Assembly: GCA_007570785.1 (NCBI GenBank)
Contig: ML664152.1
Location: 4,512,776-4,576,775, forward strand
Direction of reading: 5' to 3'
Source: Antilocapra americana
Taxonomy: Eukaryota > Chordata > Mammalia > Artiodactyla > Antilocapridae
DNA: 64,000 nt
Of the stretch, positions 62,025 through 64,000 are shown one piece after another. The number at the start of each line of letters is the position of its first letter. The first letter of the stretch is position 1. A program made the position numbers and the translations under genes. The notes beneath the pieces are model-generated. The model was not told the origin of the DNA and did no database searches. It saw only the letters and a program-made list of their open reading frames with translations.

Positions 62025-62098
62025 GAAGAGTATAAAATTTTGTTTCTACAATATTGTAAAATAATTAGCCTCCAATTAAAATAAATAAGTTAAAAAAT
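62025..62098 (+). repeat. L1 3' end fragment (bovine type)
   Basis: The string caatattgtaaaataattag then cctccaattaaaataaataa matches a ruminant L1 terminal sequence as I remember it, followed by an A/T-rich tail. Confidence 0.55.
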
Positions 62099-62134
62099 AT
62101 GTTTCTATCTTTTAAATTTTGAAATTTTTCTTAT

Positions 62135-62405
62135 TTTTTGTTTTACTGAAGTATAGTTGATTTACAATGTGTTAGTTTCAGGTGTATAGCACAGCAATTC
62201 AGTTTTATATATAAAATTTTTCTTGTATATATGTATTTCTTTTTCAGATTCTTTTCCATTATAGGTTATTATAAGATAATGAATATAGTTCCCTGTGCTA
62301 TACAGTTTCTATTTATCTGTTTTGTATATTGTAATTTATATATTAGCATATATATATATATATTTCCACTAATTCCAAACTCTTAATTTATCCCCCCCCA
62401 AAAGT
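62135..62405 (-). repeat. L1 3' fragment
   Basis: Antisense block: gaagtatagttgatttacaa, tagtttcaggtgtatagcac, ttccattataggttattata, ttccctgtgctatacagttt. It corresponds to the element at 10293-10492, and a short (TA)n follows. Confidence 0.78.
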
Positions 62406-62487
62406 TTGTTTTTAAATAGTTCAATATTTGAATTTCTCTCAAGTAAGTTTATCCTATAGGTTTTACTGCAACTCACAGATGTCATTA

Positions 62488-62682
62488 TTGTTGTTCAGTT
62501 GCTTAGTTGTGTCCCACTCTTTGGGACCCCATGGACTTTTAAGTTGCAGCACACCAGGCTTCCTTGACCTTCACTGTCTCCTCAAGTTTGCTCAGACTCA
62601 TGTCCATTGAGTTGGTGATGCCATCCAAGCATCTCATCTTCTGTGGCCCCCTTCTCCTCCTGACTTTGATCTTTCCCACCCA
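62488..62682 (-). repeat. BovB 3' end fragment
   Basis: The plus strand runs from gttgttcagttgcttagttg to ctcctgactttgatctttcc, with a small insertion (ttttaagtt) inside the tail. Confidence 0.83.
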
Positions 62683-63675
62683 AGCCAGCCAGGAGATGCA
62701 GGGAGTAGGACTCGCTCCAATCTGCTAAGTTGCTTATTCTTGTCTCTGGCTGCCACTTCAGGACAAGGACTTTGGGGGAGGTGTGGGGGCTCTTGGCCCA
62801 TCTGCAGGTACCCCCAGCGGGTGTGGTACTCAGTGGCGAGGCTCCTGGGGTAGAGCCAGAACCTGGGAAGCACCCAGGAGGGAGCTGGGAGAGTGCAGGC
62901 TGCCTCTGGCTGGAGTCCCTGAGGTCCCGGGTGCAGAGTGCCCAGGACTCCATGAGGTGCCTGTGAATGCTCACCGGGGCGCCTGACAGGAACTTTGGAC
63001 TCTTCCGTGCTCTGAGCATGAATTAGCTCCCGAGGTTAGCTCAGGACACCAGCCAGGAATGTCCCTCCCAGAGGCTCCAGGCCTCCTTCCGTCTTACCTT
63101 CTGTCTTCTCTCCCTTCAGCAGCCAGCGGCCTCTGAAGGGGCTCGACTCTCCTTCCCAGACCTGACGCCTCCAGGCCCTTCAGCGGTCCTCTTGCCCCCA
63201 TGAAGGCCGCTCCCTCTGGCCTGTGTCCAGCCGTACTTCCAGTGTCTATCCTGGGCCTCTGTCCTGGCCCCTGAGGGGCTGGCAGCCCCTCTTACACATC
63301 CATGCCCCTCCTCCTGGAGCTTCCTGGCTGGCCTGCTGCCCCCCTGCTTCCTCCTCCCACACAGTCCTGGCCACATTCTCCAGGAAGTCCTCCCATGTCC
63401 AGGTGTGACTGGGGCCAACAGGACGATGCCCTGCCTCACCTGTGGGACTCTTGGAGTGTCTGCATTGAAGGAAACGGTGAGAACATCTCCCCAACACCTC
63501 TCCCCCAACCACCAGAACAGGTAGCAATAACACCCATAACAGGTGACACGCCTTCTGCCCCCCACCCCACCCCACCCCATCCCATCTAGAGAAGACAGTG
63601 CCAGGCAGGTGGGTGCAGGAAGCAGTGGAGGGCTGGAGGTGGCGGGGAGGAAAAGGAGGAGCAAGAAGAACATGT
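62683..63675. other. No recognised feature
   Basis: GC-rich unique-looking DNA with a short (CCCCAC/CCCCAT)n run at about 63561-63586. Confidence 0.4.
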
Positions 63676-63920
63676 GTTACATGACTCCACTCATATGACA
63701 TGTCCAGAACAGGTACAGTCACAGAAAAATGGTGAGTGGTTTGGTTTCCAGGGCCTGGGGGCTGAGGGAAATTGCAGGGTGTTAGGGAAAGGGTAGAGTG
63801 TTTCTTCTGGAGGTGATAAAGGTTCTAAAATTGACCATGGAGATAGTTGGGAGATGGTTGTACAACTCTGTGAATGTACTAAAAGCCATCGCATTGAACA
63901 CCATAGATGAGTGAAGTATG
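63676..63920 (+). repeat. L1M 3' fragment
   Basis: Sense copy: acatgactccactcatatga, atgtccagaacaggtacagt, gagatggttgtacaactctg and tgaatgtactaaaagccatc follow the old L1 3' UTR order. Confidence 0.7.
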
Positions 63921-63929
63921 TGTTATATG

Positions 63930-64000
63930 AGTTGTTGTTTAGTCACTAAGTCATGTCCAGCTCTTTGTGACCCTATGGACTGCAGCACACCAGGCTTCCT
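63930..64000 (-). repeat. BovB 3' tail, cut by the window edge
   Basis: The plus strand shows gttgttgtttagtcactaag and ctatggactgcagcacacca, the antisense of the BovB 3' tail. The element continues past 64000. Confidence 0.85.

Overview
The window is mammalian and almost certainly from a ruminant (Bos or a close bovid). It is densely sown with ruminant-type repeats: tRNA-derived Bov-tA, BOV-A2 and CHR-2-like SINEs, the RTE-type LINE BovB, and a young L1 3' end of the bovine type. Older mammalian repeats (L2, MIR, MER20-like, L1M) lie beneath them. The repeats alone do not separate cattle from sheep, goat or other bovids.

One protein-coding gene can be fully reconstructed: RIPK4 (receptor-interacting serine/threonine kinase 4, also called DIK or PKK), on the + strand from 24262 (ATG) to 48596 (TAG). 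It has eight coding exons, all with GT/AG borders and consistent phase, and predicts a 785-residue protein. Exons 1-5 encode the kinase domain, exons 6-7 a Ser/Glu-rich linker, and the single large exon 8 the C-terminal ankyrin repeats. A CpG island with two GC boxes and a palindromic CRE covers the promoter and exon 1. A 3' UTR of about 1.37 kb ends at an AATAAA at 49945.

Layout: 1-24 kb is 5' flanking DNA made mostly of repeats, including a 1.45 kb and a 2.3 kb BovB copy on the minus strand. It also holds a few non-repeat islands: two AP-1 consensus sites near 1.4-1.5 kb, a CpG-rich patch with a CTCF-like motif near 16.9 kb, and a 300-base G/purine-rich minisatellite near 20.5 kb. From 24 to 50 kb is RIPK4. 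Its introns carry a MER20-like element, a Tigger-like DNA transposon remnant just before exon 2, and a mariner-type hairpin in intron 3 that resembles the ruminant miR-2284/2285 precursors. From 50 to 64 kb is 3' flanking DNA with more SINE, BovB and L1 insertions and no recognisable gene. In human the RIPK4 5' side faces PRDM15 and the 3' side faces TMPRSS2/MX1. Neither neighbour is visible here.

I found no sign of a new multi-gene system. The leads most worth checking are the intron 3 hairpin, the upstream AP-1 and CTCF candidates, the promoter CRE, the G-rich tract and the SINE inside the RIPK4 3' UTR. Repeat boundaries and families come from reading against remembered consensus features, so ends are approximate (about 10-30 bases) except where a target-site duplication is given.
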